A DNA stretch of 64,000 nucleotides, taken from positions 1 through 64,000 of the forward strand of contig JAAWGR010000004.1 in assembly GCA_022795445.1 (NCBI GenBank), given 5' to 3'. Below are positions 47,432-57,543 of the stretch, piece by piece; within the stretch, counting starts at the first letter, position 1, and the number at the start of each line of letters is the position of its first letter. Below the pieces are notes generated by a model, which searched no databases, had not been told where the DNA came from, and saw nothing but the letters and a program-made list of their open reading frames with translations. This stretch comes from Oscillibacter sp. (GTDB lineage Bacteria; Bacillota; Clostridia; Oscillospirales; Oscillospiraceae). A program made the translations under genes and the position numbers.

Positions 47432-48401
47432 ATTGGATATGGTACGCTTCACCGCCGCAGGCCGTGCAGCCCTTACGGAGCAACTGATGCAGCCCCAGGC
47501 ACAGCCCCGGCAGAGGATACGTCCGCGAATCGCTGTTGCGGCGGCGCTGGCAGCGGTGCTCCTGATCGGTTCAGTAGCCGCAGCCGCTGGACCCTTATGG
47601 GAACGGTACTTCGGACAGCTGGATGAATCCCAGCAAGCCATTATTGACACCCTCAGTAAGCAGCTTCCCCCTGATGAGTGCAACGGCACAGTCATGACGC
47701 CGCTGGCCGCCTTCGGCGACGAAGATTTCTACTACCTCATGCTGGAAATCCGAGCTCCTGAAGGTACGATTCTTCCAAACTATAGTAAAGATGAGGGTTA
47801 TTATCAGCTTTTTAACGACGAAGGAGAAGATATGACTCTCACAGACGCCAATGGTCAGAATATCCGCGGCAACTTGGAATTCGAGTGGATGCCACGCACA
47901 GGGGAGGACAATGTGCTCACTGCTGTCATCCGCCTCTGGCCCTCGGAAAAAGCGGATTACTCGGACGGTACTGATAAAATCCTCCGCCTCCCTGGACTCT
48001 GGGTACAGTTGCCGGACAAGGAATATGTCCCTGTTCTCACCGGAAACTGGGAATTCAACATTGGTGCACATACCGGTGGCATCCAAAGACATACGCTGGA
48101 CGTTTCCAATGTAACTATAGAAGATGAACTATGTGGCACAATGACGCTGGAAACCTTACAGATTTCCCCCTTGGGGATGCGCTGGCGCTATCATTGGGAA
48201 ACCGCCCAAGAGGGCATTTGGCCAGGAGCGGAGATTGCAGTCGTAATGGCCGACGGTAGCGAGCTTTATCTATCCAGTATCATGGGAAGCTGTGATGAAG
48301 CAGAACAATGGAACGAGTCCTATGGCCCCTTCGAAGCTCCGATTGATCTGGACCAAGCAGCAGCTATCCGCTGGGGCGATGCGGAAATCCCCTTGAACTA
48401 A
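47406..48401 (+). CDS. DUF4179-like membrane anti-sigma factor
   Basis: Overlaps the ECF gene; single TM 'RIAVAAALAAVLLIGSVAAAA' then extracytoplasmic region. Confidence 0.75.
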   Translation: MDKNAYQNELDMVRFTAAGRAALTEQLMQPQAQPRQRIRPRIAVAAALAAVLLIGSVAAAAGPLWERYFGQLDESQQAIIDTLSKQLPPDECNGTVMTPLAAFGDEDFYYLMLEIRAPEGTILPNYSKDEGYYQLFNDEGEDMTLTDANGQNIRGNLEFEWMPRTGEDNVLTAVIRLWPSEKADYSDGTDKILRLPGLWVQLPDKEYVPVLTGNWEFNIGAHTGGIQRHTLDVSNVTIEDELCGTMTLETLQISPLGMRWRYHWETAQEGIWPGAEIAVVMADGSELYLSSIMGSCDEAEQWNESYGPFEAPIDLDQAAAIRWGDAEIPLN

Positions 48402-48408
48402 GATAAGA

Positions 48409-48444
48409 AAAAAACAGACGCTGTTAAAACAGCGTCTGTTTTTT
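48409..48444. terminator. Bidirectional intrinsic terminator
   Basis: AAAAAACAGACGCTGT-TAAA-ACAGCGTCTGTTTTTT. Confidence 0.85.
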
Positions 48445-48464
48445 ATAAAATTCATTCCTGTTTT

Positions 48465-49400
48465 TTAGCCAATGTGAATACCACCGACAAAGTATGTAGC
48501 ATAATAACCACTGGTCAGGTCACTGTAAATCACGCCGCCGCTGCGGGAAGAAGAACAGTGGATAATTTGTCCATTACCCGCATAGATACCAGCATGGGAG
48601 CACGCCTTACCGGCATTACGGGCGGGATCATTGAAGAACACCAAGTCGCCGACCTGAAGTGCGCTAGTGCTATACACACGGGTACCGATGCCGCTCTGCC
48701 ACTGGCTGGTAGCGCTATGGGGCAGGGAGATGCCCAACTGCTTGTACACATACATGGTAAATCCGGAGCAGTCGAAGCCGCTGGGGGACGCGCCGCCATA
48801 GACATAACGGGTGCCCAAATACTTACGGGCGATATCCAGAACACTGCTGTTGCCGCTGCTGGCGGCGGCGGAGGTCTTGCTATTGGTCAGATCCACGAAA
48901 TCACTGCGAATATAGCCGGTGCCATATGTATCCGTGCTCACGCTGTACCAGCCGTCGATCAGCCCAGTCACATCCACGAAAGTGCCTTCGCTCAGGGAAC
49001 CGATAGCTGCACTTTCTGTAGAAGCGCTGTCCCGGAGGTTCACGCTCTGGCCGTTGATACGACCGTAGCTCTTGAACTCAATCGCCTGGTTCACTTCCAA
49101 GTAATCAGCGGAAACATAGCCAGCGTTGCCGTTATAAGAAATCTCATACCAACCTTCAATGGCATCGTCCAGGATGGCAACAACTACGTCCTTTTCCAGG
49201 CTTACAACGATGGAAGCATCGGTCGAAGGCTCGGAACGCATCCGCAAGCCAGCGCCAGTGGTAACACCGGTAGAGATAGCCACCTCTCCCTCCGCCGCAA
49301 AGGCGGAGACGGTGAAAAGCAGTATAGTGATGATGAAAAACACCACAAATTTCGCGGTCTTTCCCGTAGCGTGTATCATTGGAATATACATCCTTTCCAT
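48465..49400 (-). CDS. NlpC/P60 cell-wall hydrolase with SH3b domains
   Basis: Signal peptide; SH3b 'GLRMRSEPSTDASIVVSL'; 'GASPSGFDCSGFTMYVYKQLGISLPHSATSQWQSG'. Confidence 0.93.
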   Translation of the reverse strand: MERMYIPMIHATGKTAKFVVFFIITILLFTVSAFAAEGEVAISTGVTTGAGLRMRSEPSTDASIVVSLEKDVVVAILDDAIEGWYEISYNGNAGYVSADYLEVNQAIEFKSYGRINGQSVNLRDSASTESAAIGSLSEGTFVDVTGLIDGWYSVSTDTYGTGYIRSDFVDLTNSKTSAAASSGNSSVLDIARKYLGTRYVYGGASPSGFDCSGFTMYVYKQLGISLPHSATSQWQSGIGTRVYSTSALQVGDLVFFNDPARNAGKACSHAGIYAGNGQIIHCSSSRSGGVIYSDLTSGYYATYFVGGIHIG

Positions 49401-49427
49401 ATCTTTTGTATTAGGCGCGGGGCGGGC

Positions 49428-49736
49428 TCATTTCTCTTTACCAGCCAGCGCCCGGTTCAGCCAGACTTCCGCAAAATCCATCGCGGCATAGAGGCTGTCT
49501 TTTTCGCCCTTCTTAACGATCCGGTCCCGAGAACGGAGCTCCGGGTCCGTCAGCTGCAATTGAATGGAAACTTTCGTTGCAAGCTCCAAGTCCTGCACTT
49601 TCTTTGTCTCCAGGACCTGCATCATGATGATATATTTCTCTGCCATCGTGCCGTAGTAAATCAGGTTGCCTGCCCGGCGAAGCGGATGGCCGCGATACAC
49701 AAGGCCTTCAGTTTTACTGTTTTTAGTTCCTGCCAT
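49428..49736 (-). CDS. Conserved hypothetical protein
   Basis: Start MAGTKNSKTEGLVYRGHPL; GGGGG RBS-like upstream. Confidence 0.6.
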   Translation of the reverse strand: MAGTKNSKTEGLVYRGHPLRRAGNLIYYGTMAEKYIIMMQVLETKKVQDLELATKVSIQLQLTDPELRSRDRIVKKGEKDSLYAAMDFAEVWLNRALAGKEK

Positions 49737-49955
49737 GAAATCCCCCCTTCCGAAGTTTGTAACCAAATTGTAACATCTTTTTTTCGTTTTGTCAACAAAA
49801 TCCATTGGGCATTTTCATGGAAAAATCCCTCTTTTTTCTCCGCTCTTCACAAAACTGCACAAAAACCGACGGAAAACCACCTCTGCGCCCAATCGCGCAG
49901 AACGGTTCCCCGCCGGTTTGCTTTGGAAAAAAGATTACAAACTGTAACTTTTTTG

Positions 49956-50201
49956 TTACTGACCCAGATATTTCCGTACCAACACCTGTAACAATTCGTC
50001 CCGGTCGATCTTCCGGATCAGCGTCCGGGCACTGTTATGGTTGGTGATATAGGTGGGGTCTTCGGACAAGATATAGCCCACAATCTGGTTGATCGGGTTA
50101 TACCCTTTTTCTTCCAAGGCCCGATAGACGGTGGAGAGAATCTGGTGGATCTCCGCATCCTTTTCCATCGCAATACTGAACTTCCTGGTGAAATCGTCCA
50201 T
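49956..50201 (-). CDS. ireB: IreB family regulatory phosphoprotein (DUF965)
   Basis: '[68 protein letters not shown]'. Confidence 0.9.
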   Translation of the reverse strand: MDDFTRKFSIAMEKDAEIHQILSTVYRALEEKGYNPINQIVGYILSEDPTYITNHNSARTLIRKIDRDELLQVLVRKYLGQ

Positions 50202-50308
50202 CCGGACACCACCTGCCTTTTTCAACATTCTTGGATCTAGTATACTCGTTTTTTGCGGAACTGTAAAGGGTTAAACGTGGAATTTAACGAAAGATTTTTA
50301 CTTTCACC

Positions 50309-53038
50309 TCATCGCAACGCTGCGCCAAGCTCGGTTTTCAGCAATTCCAGGATCCCCTTCACATCTTCGTCAGCCTCCTGGGCGGTCAGGCTCCGGTCAT
50401 CGGCCCGCAGCTCCAGACTGAATGCAACGCTCTTTTTGTCCTCTGGAATGCCCTTGCCGGTGTATACGTCGAACAACTCCACATGACGCAGCAACCCCTT
50501 TGCGCCGCGGCGGATGCAGTCTTCCAGCGTCCCGGCAGGGATGCTCTTGCTGCACACCAGGGCAATATCCCGGGTCACTGCCGGGAACCGGGGCAGCGGC
50601 TGGTACTGGGGCTGAGGGCCCATGCTCTGGTACAGCGCATCGAAGCTCAGCTCTGCTGCGTACAGTGGACAATCTACATCGTAGTGCTCTGCCACCTTAG
50701 GATGGATCTGTCCCAGAACACCCAGCAGCTGCTTGCCGGAATAAACCTTTGCACAGCGGCCAGGATGGTACGAGGGATTTCCCCCCTCTGCCTCATAGCG
50801 AACTTCAGGAGTCCGCAAACCTTCCAACACAGTTTCCACAATGCCTTTGAAAGAGAAGAAATCCTCATCCTGGCCATATGCCCCCAAGGAAAGCACCTTC
50901 GGCTCATCCGCCATGCCAGAGCCGTCGTCCTTTGCAAAGTATGTCCGGCCCAACTCGTATAGCCGGACAGACTTGTTGCGATAGTGGCAGTTACGGGCCA
51001 AAATTTCCAACATCGAGGGCAGGGTCGTCGTCCGCATGATGGAGGTATCTTCTCCCAGAGGGTTCAGGATTTTCATGGAATTCCGCAGGGGAGAATCGGC
51101 GGGCAGGTTGATCTTATCATAATAAGTGGGACTGATGAAGGAGTAGGTGATGATCTCGTGGCAGCCTGCGCTGCGGCAGAGGGCGCCTAGGGTGTTTTCT
51201 GCCTTCTGCACCGGCGTCCAGCCGCCCCGGACCGTGTCGCCCCGCATGAGCGTGTCGGGAATCCGGTTGTAGCCATAGAACCGAGCTACTTCTTCCGCCA
51301 AGTCTGCCATGCCCTCCACATCGGCCCGCCAGGAGGGAACTTTCATCATGCCCCGCTCCATGGTGGTCTCAAAGCCCACCTTTTGCAGGATAGTGTACAT
51401 CACGTTCTCCGACACATCCGTACCCAGCAGGGCGTTGATTTTATCAGGCTCCAGCTTGAGAATTTTGTCATTCGGAACATAATTCAGTATATCGATCATG
51501 CCCTCTACCACTTCTCCAGCGTCCATCAACTCCACAAGCTCGCAGGCACGGTTAACAGCGGGCAGTGTATTCAGGATGTCTAAGCCCTTTTCAAACTTTG
51601 CAGAGGCCTCCGTCCGCATCCCCAGCGCCAGGGCAGTCTTACGGATGCATGCACCGTCGAAGTTTGCGGACTCAAACACCACATCCACCGTATCATCCAC
51701 GATCTCACTGTTCTCACCGCCCATAATACCCGCCAATCCAACGGCCCGGGTATCGTCAGCGATAACCAGCATGTTTTCTGTCAGCTTTCGGACATTACCA
51801 TCCAAGGTGGTCAGCTTCTCGCCAGCATGGGCACGGCGGACAATGATTTTGCCGCCTTTCACATAACGGTAGTCGAAAGCATGCATTGGCTGGCCATATT
51901 CCAGCATCACATAGTTGGTGATATCTACAATATTATTGATCGGACGCACACCCATGTTCCGCAGACGCTCCCGCATCCATTTGGGAGAGGGCCCAATCTT
52001 CACGTTCCGCACCATCCGGGCCGTGTAGCGGGGACACAGCTCTGGGTCGGGTGTCTCCACATCCAAAAGCTCCGCGATAGACCGGGCCAAAGGATTGTCC
52101 GCATCCTCAGGACAACCCTTCACCACAGGCTGATGGAAGTAGCAGGGTTTATCAAAAGTAGCGGACACCTCACGGGCCAAGCCGATGACGCTGAGGCAGT
52201 CAGGCCGGTTGGGGGTGATCTCAAACTCAACCACATGGTCATCCGCGCCGATGATGGGGCGGATGTCGTCGCCAGGTTTGCAGTTCTCATACATGACAAA
52301 GATGCCATCGGGGATGCAATGGGGGAACTCCTGCTGCTCCGCGTGGAGATCCGCTAGGGTGCAGATGGATTGGGATTTGGTGTTGTAAGCCACCAAATCC
52401 CCCTGGTGGATATTCTGAAGGCGAACATTGTGGACGTTGCCGCTGCCTTCACCCCAGTCCAGGGCAAAGGTCCAGTGTCCGCCGCCGTTGTGTACCACCA
52501 GTTCCACCTGGGCGCAGACCACCGGCCCGAAAATTTGATGTCCCGGCTGGATATCCGCCGGAATGGAGGGGTTTTTCGGGTCAATGGGTTTATAATCGTT
52601 CAGCAGCGCAGCGGCCTCGATGGCGGCATAGGGAAAATCCCGCTCATCCAGGCCCAACTCCTTCAAAGAACAGAGCATACCGTTGGACAAAACACCCCGA
52701 AGCTTGCCTTTGGTAATCTTCTTATCACCTGGAAGGGTGGAGTTGTGCAGAGCCACGGGGACGAGATCTCCTTTGTGGATGTTCCAGGCCCCGGTGACGA
52801 TCTGGACGAGTTCGTCCTGTCCCACATCGATCTGGCAGACCCACATATGGTCGCTGTCGGGGTGGCGCTCCATCTCTTTGATGCGGCCCGCAACGACGTT
52901 TTTGATCTCCGCTCCCAGGTCCTCGGTGACCTCCACTTTGGAACCGGAGATGGTCATGGCCTCAGCGAACTCCCGGTCACTCACCGGACCCACATCTACA
53001 AATTCTTGTAACCATTTTCTGCTTAGTTTCATATACAA
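50309..53038 (-). CDS. pheT: Phenylalanyl-tRNA synthetase beta subunit
   Basis: 'MKLSRKWLQEFVDVG', B3/B4 and B5 domains, C-terminal anticodon-binding fold 'LPRFPAVTRDIALVC'. Confidence 0.95.
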   Translation of the reverse strand: MYMKLSRKWLQEFVDVGPVSDREFAEAMTISGSKVEVTEDLGAEIKNVVAGRIKEMERHPDSDHMWVCQIDVGQDELVQIVTGAWNIHKGDLVPVALHNSTLPGDKKITKGKLRGVLSNGMLCSLKELGLDERDFPYAAIEAAALLNDYKPIDPKNPSIPADIQPGHQIFGPVVCAQVELVVHNGGGHWTFALDWGEGSGNVHNVRLQNIHQGDLVAYNTKSQSICTLADLHAEQQEFPHCIPDGIFVMYENCKPGDDIRPIIGADDHVVEFEITPNRPDCLSVIGLAREVSATFDKPCYFHQPVVKGCPEDADNPLARSIAELLDVETPDPELCPRYTARMVRNVKIGPSPKWMRERLRNMGVRPINNIVDITNYVMLEYGQPMHAFDYRYVKGGKIIVRRAHAGEKLTTLDGNVRKLTENMLVIADDTRAVGLAGIMGGENSEIVDDTVDVVFESANFDGACIRKTALALGMRTEASAKFEKGLDILNTLPAVNRACELVELMDAGEVVEGMIDILNYVPNDKILKLEPDKINALLGTDVSENVMYTILQKVGFETTMERGMMKVPSWRADVEGMADLAEEVARFYGYNRIPDTLMRGDTVRGGWTPVQKAENTLGALCRSAGCHEIITYSFISPTYYDKINLPADSPLRNSMKILNPLGEDTSIMRTTTLPSMLEILARNCHYRNKSVRLYELGRTYFAKDDGSGMADEPKVLSLGAYGQDEDFFSFKGIVETVLEGLRTPEVRYEAEGGNPSYHPGRCAKVYSGKQLLGVLGQIHPKVAEHYDVDCPLYAAELSFDALYQSMGPQPQYQPLPRFPAVTRDIALVCSKSIPAGTLEDCIRRGAKGLLRHVELFDVYTGKGIPEDKKSVAFSLELRADDRSLTAQEADEDVKGILELLKTELGAALR

Positions 53039-53067
53039 AACTCCTCATTCTATCGAAAAGTAACCAA

Positions 53068-53427
53068 TCAATCCCACTCAATTGCGCTGCCTTCCTCTCG
53101 GACGATGCGGCAGAGTTCTTCCTCTTGCTCCACCAAGGAGCGGATGATTGCTTCAAACCGTTTTGCCCGCGCCTCACTTTCCGGGGACAGGGACCAGTGG
53201 GCCTCATACATATCCGCTTCTGGGTCCGTGTCCATTCCAATCAGTATATCCGGGTTGTTTTTCTCCAAATAGTACCGAAGAAGCGCCTCCCAGTTGTAGC
53301 CGTTCATATAGGCTTCCGGGCAGACAGCTTCCAGCTTTTGTCCAAGGGAGAAAACCGGTCCTGCCGCTGCTTGGAGGATAAGGCCCACTTTGTTCTCATA
53401 TTGGAATACCGTTACATAATCTGCCAT
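53068..53427 (-). CDS. Imm51-like immunity protein
   Basis: 'MNGYNWEALLRYYLEKNNPDILIGMDTDPEADMYEAHWSLSPESEARAKRFEAIIRSLVEQEEELCRIVREEGSAIEWD'. Confidence 0.6.
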   Translation of the reverse strand: MADYVTVFQYENKVGLILQAAAGPVFSLGQKLEAVCPEAYMNGYNWEALLRYYLEKNNPDILIGMDTDPEADMYEAHWSLSPESEARAKRFEAIIRSLVEQEEELCRIVREEGSAIEWD

Positions 53428-53441
53428 ATTTCGCTCCTTCT

Positions 53442-54467
53442 TTAGAACTGCTCCAAGAACCGCACATCGTTCTCAAAAATCAAGCGCATATCGCTGATCT
53501 TATACTGTCCCAGCGCCAGCCGTTCCAAGCCAAAGCCGAACGCAAAGCCGGAATACTCCTCCGGGTCCACACCGCAGTTCCGCAGCACCTTCGGGTGTAC
53601 CATACCCGCGCCCAGCAGTTCAATCCAGCCCTCGCCTTTGCACGTCGGGCAGCCCGCTCCGCCGCACTTGTGGCACTGGATATCCATCTCACAGCTCGGC
53701 TCCGTGAACGGGAAGTGGTGGGGGCGAAAACGGGTCTGCGTGTTGGAACCATAGATTTCCCGGATGATCGTATTCAGCGTACCCTTCAAATCTGCCATGG
53801 TGATGCCCTTGTCCACCACCAAGCCCTCAATCTGGTGGAACATGGGGGAGTGGGTGGCATCCACCTCGTCCTTGCGGTACACCCGTCCGGGGGAGATCAT
53901 ACGGATGGGCACGCCATGGGTTTCCATGGCTCGAATCTGTACTGGCGAGGTCTGAGAACGCAGCAAGACAGTAGAATCCTTCGTCAAATAAAAGGTATCT
54001 GTCCAGTCCCGGGAGGGATGGTCCTCCGGCGCGTTGAGCTTTGTAAAATTGTACTCCGCCTGCTCCACTTCCGGGCCATCGAAGATTTCAAAGCCCATGC
54101 CGATAAAAATTTCTTTGATCTCATCCAGCACAGCGTACATCGGGTGCTTATGCCCCAACGGGATTTTTTTGCCCGGGACGGTCACATCCACTGTTTCCGC
54201 CTCCAACCGCGCCGCCAAAGCACGTTCCGACACAATGGCAGACTGCGCTTCAATGGCTTTCTCCACGCTGGCCCGCACCTCATTCGCCAGCTGCCCAATC
54301 ACCGGCCGCAGTTCAGCGGAGAGACCGCCCATCTGCTTCAAAACGGCGGTCAGCTCGCCTTTTTTGCCCAGGTATTTGACACGCAGACTCTCCAGGTCCG
54401 CCGCACCCTGTGCGCCGCTGATCGCCTCTAAGGCGCCTTTCCGAATGATTTCCAATTGTTCTTTCAT
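53442..54467 (-). CDS. pheS: Phenylalanyl-tRNA synthetase alpha subunit
   Basis: 'LRSQTSPVQIRAME', 'GRVYRKDEVDATHSPMFHQIEGLVVDKGI', 'FAFGFGLERLAL'. Confidence 0.97.
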   Translation of the reverse strand: MKEQLEIIRKGALEAISGAQGAADLESLRVKYLGKKGELTAVLKQMGGLSAELRPVIGQLANEVRASVEKAIEAQSAIVSERALAARLEAETVDVTVPGKKIPLGHKHPMYAVLDEIKEIFIGMGFEIFDGPEVEQAEYNFTKLNAPEDHPSRDWTDTFYLTKDSTVLLRSQTSPVQIRAMETHGVPIRMISPGRVYRKDEVDATHSPMFHQIEGLVVDKGITMADLKGTLNTIIREIYGSNTQTRFRPHHFPFTEPSCEMDIQCHKCGGAGCPTCKGEGWIELLGAGMVHPKVLRNCGVDPEEYSGFAFGFGLERLALGQYKISDMRLIFENDVRFLEQF

Positions 54468-54515
54468 TTTATAAAAACTCCTTTTTGGATAATAAATGAC
54501 ACCGTTTCCATTTGG

Positions 54516-55145
54516 TCAATCAAACCAGGTTTCCCAATGCTCCACCTGCTCTGCCGCAAAACACATGGCAACCTGCTCCTTGGTATTTTTCTCCTCTGCA
54601 AGCTCCGGAAGTTCCTCCAAGGCAAAATATCCGCTGCCTTTTGTCTCTGTATTCGGCTGAAAGCTTCCTCCCAGCACCGTACACCGTATAAACGTCTTGC
54701 ATACCTTCCAAGCGTATGGCGGCAGGTTATGCTTGTCTCGGTCTTGGATGGCGATGACAAAATCCGCCGACACATCCAGCCCCGCTTCCTCTTTCACTTC
54801 CTTGACAGCGTTCTCTTTTACCGACTTATGGACCTCCACCCAGCCGCCGGGAAGGGACCATCGGCCGTCGTTCTCCTGTACCAGAAGAATTTTACCATCT
54901 TGGAAAACAGCAGCTCGGGTGTCTACCTTAGGGGTCTGGTAGCCAGTTTCACTGCAAAACAGCTCTTTGACCTTCTCTACCGGAAATTCCGACTGGTTTG
55001 CAAGCATTTCCGCCGAAATCTCACGAATTCGCTGATAACGCTCTAAATCAAAGGGGTTTTCTGCGTAATGCAGCCCCGCTTGTGCCAGGCTTTGCAGTTC
55101 CACCGCCCATTGCAGCCACATTTCATTCCGCTCTAACCGTTCCAT
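54516..55145 (-). CDS. NUDIX hydrolase
   Basis: Nudix box 'GGWVEVHKSVKENAVKEVKEEAGLDV'; start MERLERNEMW. Confidence 0.9.
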   Translation of the reverse strand: MERLERNEMWLQWAVELQSLAQAGLHYAENPFDLERYQRIREISAEMLANQSEFPVEKVKELFCSETGYQTPKVDTRAAVFQDGKILLVQENDGRWSLPGGWVEVHKSVKENAVKEVKEEAGLDVSADFVIAIQDRDKHNLPPYAWKVCKTFIRCTVLGGSFQPNTETKGSGYFALEELPELAEEKNTKEQVAMCFAAEQVEHWETWFD

Positions 55146-55162
55146 ATCCCGCCTGCCTTTCC

Positions 55163-55415
55163 AAAATAAAAACCTTCCGCCCCAACAAACGCTGGGACGA
55201 AAGGCAATCCTTCCGCGGTACCACCCAAATTCGCGCCCATGTACAATCAGCGCGCACTCGCAAACCCCTCTAACGGTGGGCCACCGGCCATGTCTCCATG
55301 GCGGCTCCGGGGCGAACCAAACGGCGCACCGCAGACAAGCTTTCAGCCGGTGGCCTGTCCTCTCTTGGCGGTGTAAACCCGTTATTTTCCCGTTCATCGC
55401 TACTTTCAATCTTTA
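55163..55415 (-). promoter_or_regulatory. T-box riboswitch leader with antiterminator and terminator
   Basis: T-box GGGTGGTACCGCGG (55213-55226); Stem I AAGAGAG...GGCTGAAAGC; AGTAGCGATGAA; terminator CCTTTCGTCCCA-gcgtttgt-TGGGGCGGAAGG-TTTTTATTTT (55163-55204). Confidence 0.92.
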
Positions 55416-55508
55416 TTTATAACACACCAGCCACCGGATTGCAAGAGGGAATTTGCCTTCCCAAATCCATACGTCTGTGTGTTGCGCATAGAGGCGGGCC
55501 GCAGGTTT

Positions 55509-56639
55509 TCATTTCGTGCAAGAAATGCCGCTGTTTTTATCGATTGATGCATAAAGCACCGTATCCGCAGTTCCAACACTGTAATGACGAAGCCAGAAGC
55601 GATATTCCGGCACCAAACCACGCAAATAATCCATAATTGCAAGCATATCGCCTATGCGGTGATATGCGGAAATCGCCAGCAGGGGCTTGTCCCGAACAAT
55701 CACGCCCTTAGCGCCATGCAGCGCATCAAACTCAGCGCCTTCAATATCCATTTTGATAAAACCAACCGTCTCTTCTCCCACCGTATGATCAATCGTCGTA
55801 ACTGGGATTGCCACTATATTTTCCTCTTTGCTATCCTCTTGCACAATATGGCTGCAATTATAAAGGCCAGTCCGAAACATCACTTCCCCTTCATGGTCTG
55901 ACAATCCAGCTTGAATTAAGTGAAAGTTTTTAATTTTTTTGATCGATAGATTTTCCTCGCATATAGAAGCTGAAATTGGATCTGGTTCAAAGGCAAATAT
56001 TTTTGAATATTCGCCTTCACACCAATCAACAAAGAGGTAAGATGTACGGCAATTCAAACAGCCGCCATCTACAAGCGCAGTGCCGCGGCGAAACAGGGAC
56101 GGAAAATCAAAATATTGATAATCCTCCATATTTTCGGGTTTGAAATTAAACAAAATTTGTTCTTCAGGGAAATGATTTTCTTTCAAGATATTTGTGATTT
56201 CATCAGCGGATTCACATGCCGAAACGATGACATAGAACGCATCGGAACTTTGAAACAGGTACTCCGGCAATATTACCGGTTTTCCCATAAGTCCATTAGG
56301 AAACTCTTTCGCACGCCGTCCGCAAAAACCGTAAAATTCAACCCCCTTTTCTAAAAGACACTCAGCAATCGTTCGCCCGGTCACATTCGTTCCGTACAGC
56401 ACCAACTTTTTAGGGTCTTCTTTCATTTTACGGGTAATTGAAAAAATGCTCTCTTCCATAGCATCCATCCATGTTTGCTGTTCAGATAGTGCAACGAGTT
56501 TTTTCACATTTTCCCTGGAAGCATTATAATCAAGGACAAGTCTGATTTCAAAAATTTTCCTAGAGAGATCATCTTGTAAGAGTTGATAACATTGCCTGCC
56601 TCGCTCAATATAATCATACATTTCCGCCCTTTTTTCCAT
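55509..56639 (-). CDS. FkbM-family methyltransferase
   Basis: 'TALVDGGCLNCRTSYLFVDWCEGEYSKIFAFEPDPISASICEENL', 'VGFIKMDIEGAEFDALHGAKGVI'. Confidence 0.85.
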   Translation of the reverse strand: MEKRAEMYDYIERGRQCYQLLQDDLSRKIFEIRLVLDYNASRENVKKLVALSEQQTWMDAMEESIFSITRKMKEDPKKLVLYGTNVTGRTIAECLLEKGVEFYGFCGRRAKEFPNGLMGKPVILPEYLFQSSDAFYVIVSACESADEITNILKENHFPEEQILFNFKPENMEDYQYFDFPSLFRRGTALVDGGCLNCRTSYLFVDWCEGEYSKIFAFEPDPISASICEENLSIKKIKNFHLIQAGLSDHEGEVMFRTGLYNCSHIVQEDSKEENIVAIPVTTIDHTVGEETVGFIKMDIEGAEFDALHGAKGVIVRDKPLLAISAYHRIGDMLAIMDYLRGLVPEYRFWLRHYSVGTADTVLYASIDKNSGISCTK

Positions 56640-56816
56640 CTGTTTGTCCCTCCCAAATGATTAACAAAGTTCTTTTTGTTTTGCATTGCAAAACAAAAGA
56701 AGTGTACACTTCTGAAAATTTTCGCTTTTTTAACAGAGGCTGCCTAAGATTTCTCCCAGGCAGTCTCTGTACGCTTTCTTATGCCCATTTGAAGGACACT
56801 CCTAAAACTGTGGCCT

Positions 56817-57530
56817 TTAAACCTCTGCCGGAGCCTCGTCCCCAGAGCTGAACGCCTTCACTGCCTTAGCAGTCTCGGCCCGCTTCTCTTCCAAGGATTC
56901 CTTCAAAATCATGTCCTTCACCTTCATGAGCCGGATCGTTGTCGCACGGTCATTCTCATCCAGCTTCATGTTGATATACCGGATTGCCTCCTGCGTGTTC
57001 GGGATCATGACATATTCCAACGCGTTGACCCGGCGGCGAGTCTTCTCGATCTCCTCCGCCATCAGCTGCGCCGACTTCTCAATCTCCGCCAGCTTCAGCA
57101 TCTTCCGAAACACCTTGCCCAGCGCGTCCACAGCAGTATCCAGTTCCCCGGAGGTAGCCGCGAAACCATAGGGATAAATGTCTGAATCCGACCGCGTCTG
57201 GGTCTGGAAGTCATACACCGGCACGTTGACCGACATGATATTCTGAAAAGTCATCGTCAGTTCCACACTCTGCTTCGGATATAGCAGGGCTTGCTCCAGC
57301 GCCTCAGAACTCATCAGTGCAGAAGCAACTGTGAAAGCCCCATGGACCGTCATCAGCTCTTCCTCCACCTCGGCCCGCAGCGCACGAACCTCCCGCACCG
57401 TGTCCAGGAACTGCTTCATCAGCTCATCCCGCTTATCCTTCAGCAGCTTGTGGCCCCGCTGGGCGGTCCGCAGCTTTCCTTTTAGACGGGTGAGCTCCAT
57501 TCGGGTAGGGCTTACCGTGATGTTTGCCAT
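56817..57530 (-). CDS. atpD: V-type ATP synthase subunit D
   Basis: 'VSPTRMELTRLKGKLRTAQRGHKLLKDKRDELMKQF'. Confidence 0.93.
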   Translation of the reverse strand: MANITVSPTRMELTRLKGKLRTAQRGHKLLKDKRDELMKQFLDTVREVRALRAEVEEELMTVHGAFTVASALMSSEALEQALLYPKQSVELTMTFQNIMSVNVPVYDFQTQTRSDSDIYPYGFAATSGELDTAVDALGKVFRKMLKLAEIEKSAQLMAEEIEKTRRRVNALEYVMIPNTQEAIRYINMKLDENDRATTIRLMKVKDMILKESLEEKRAETAKAVKAFSSGDEAPAEV

Positions 57531-57543
57531 GGCTCACCCCTCC

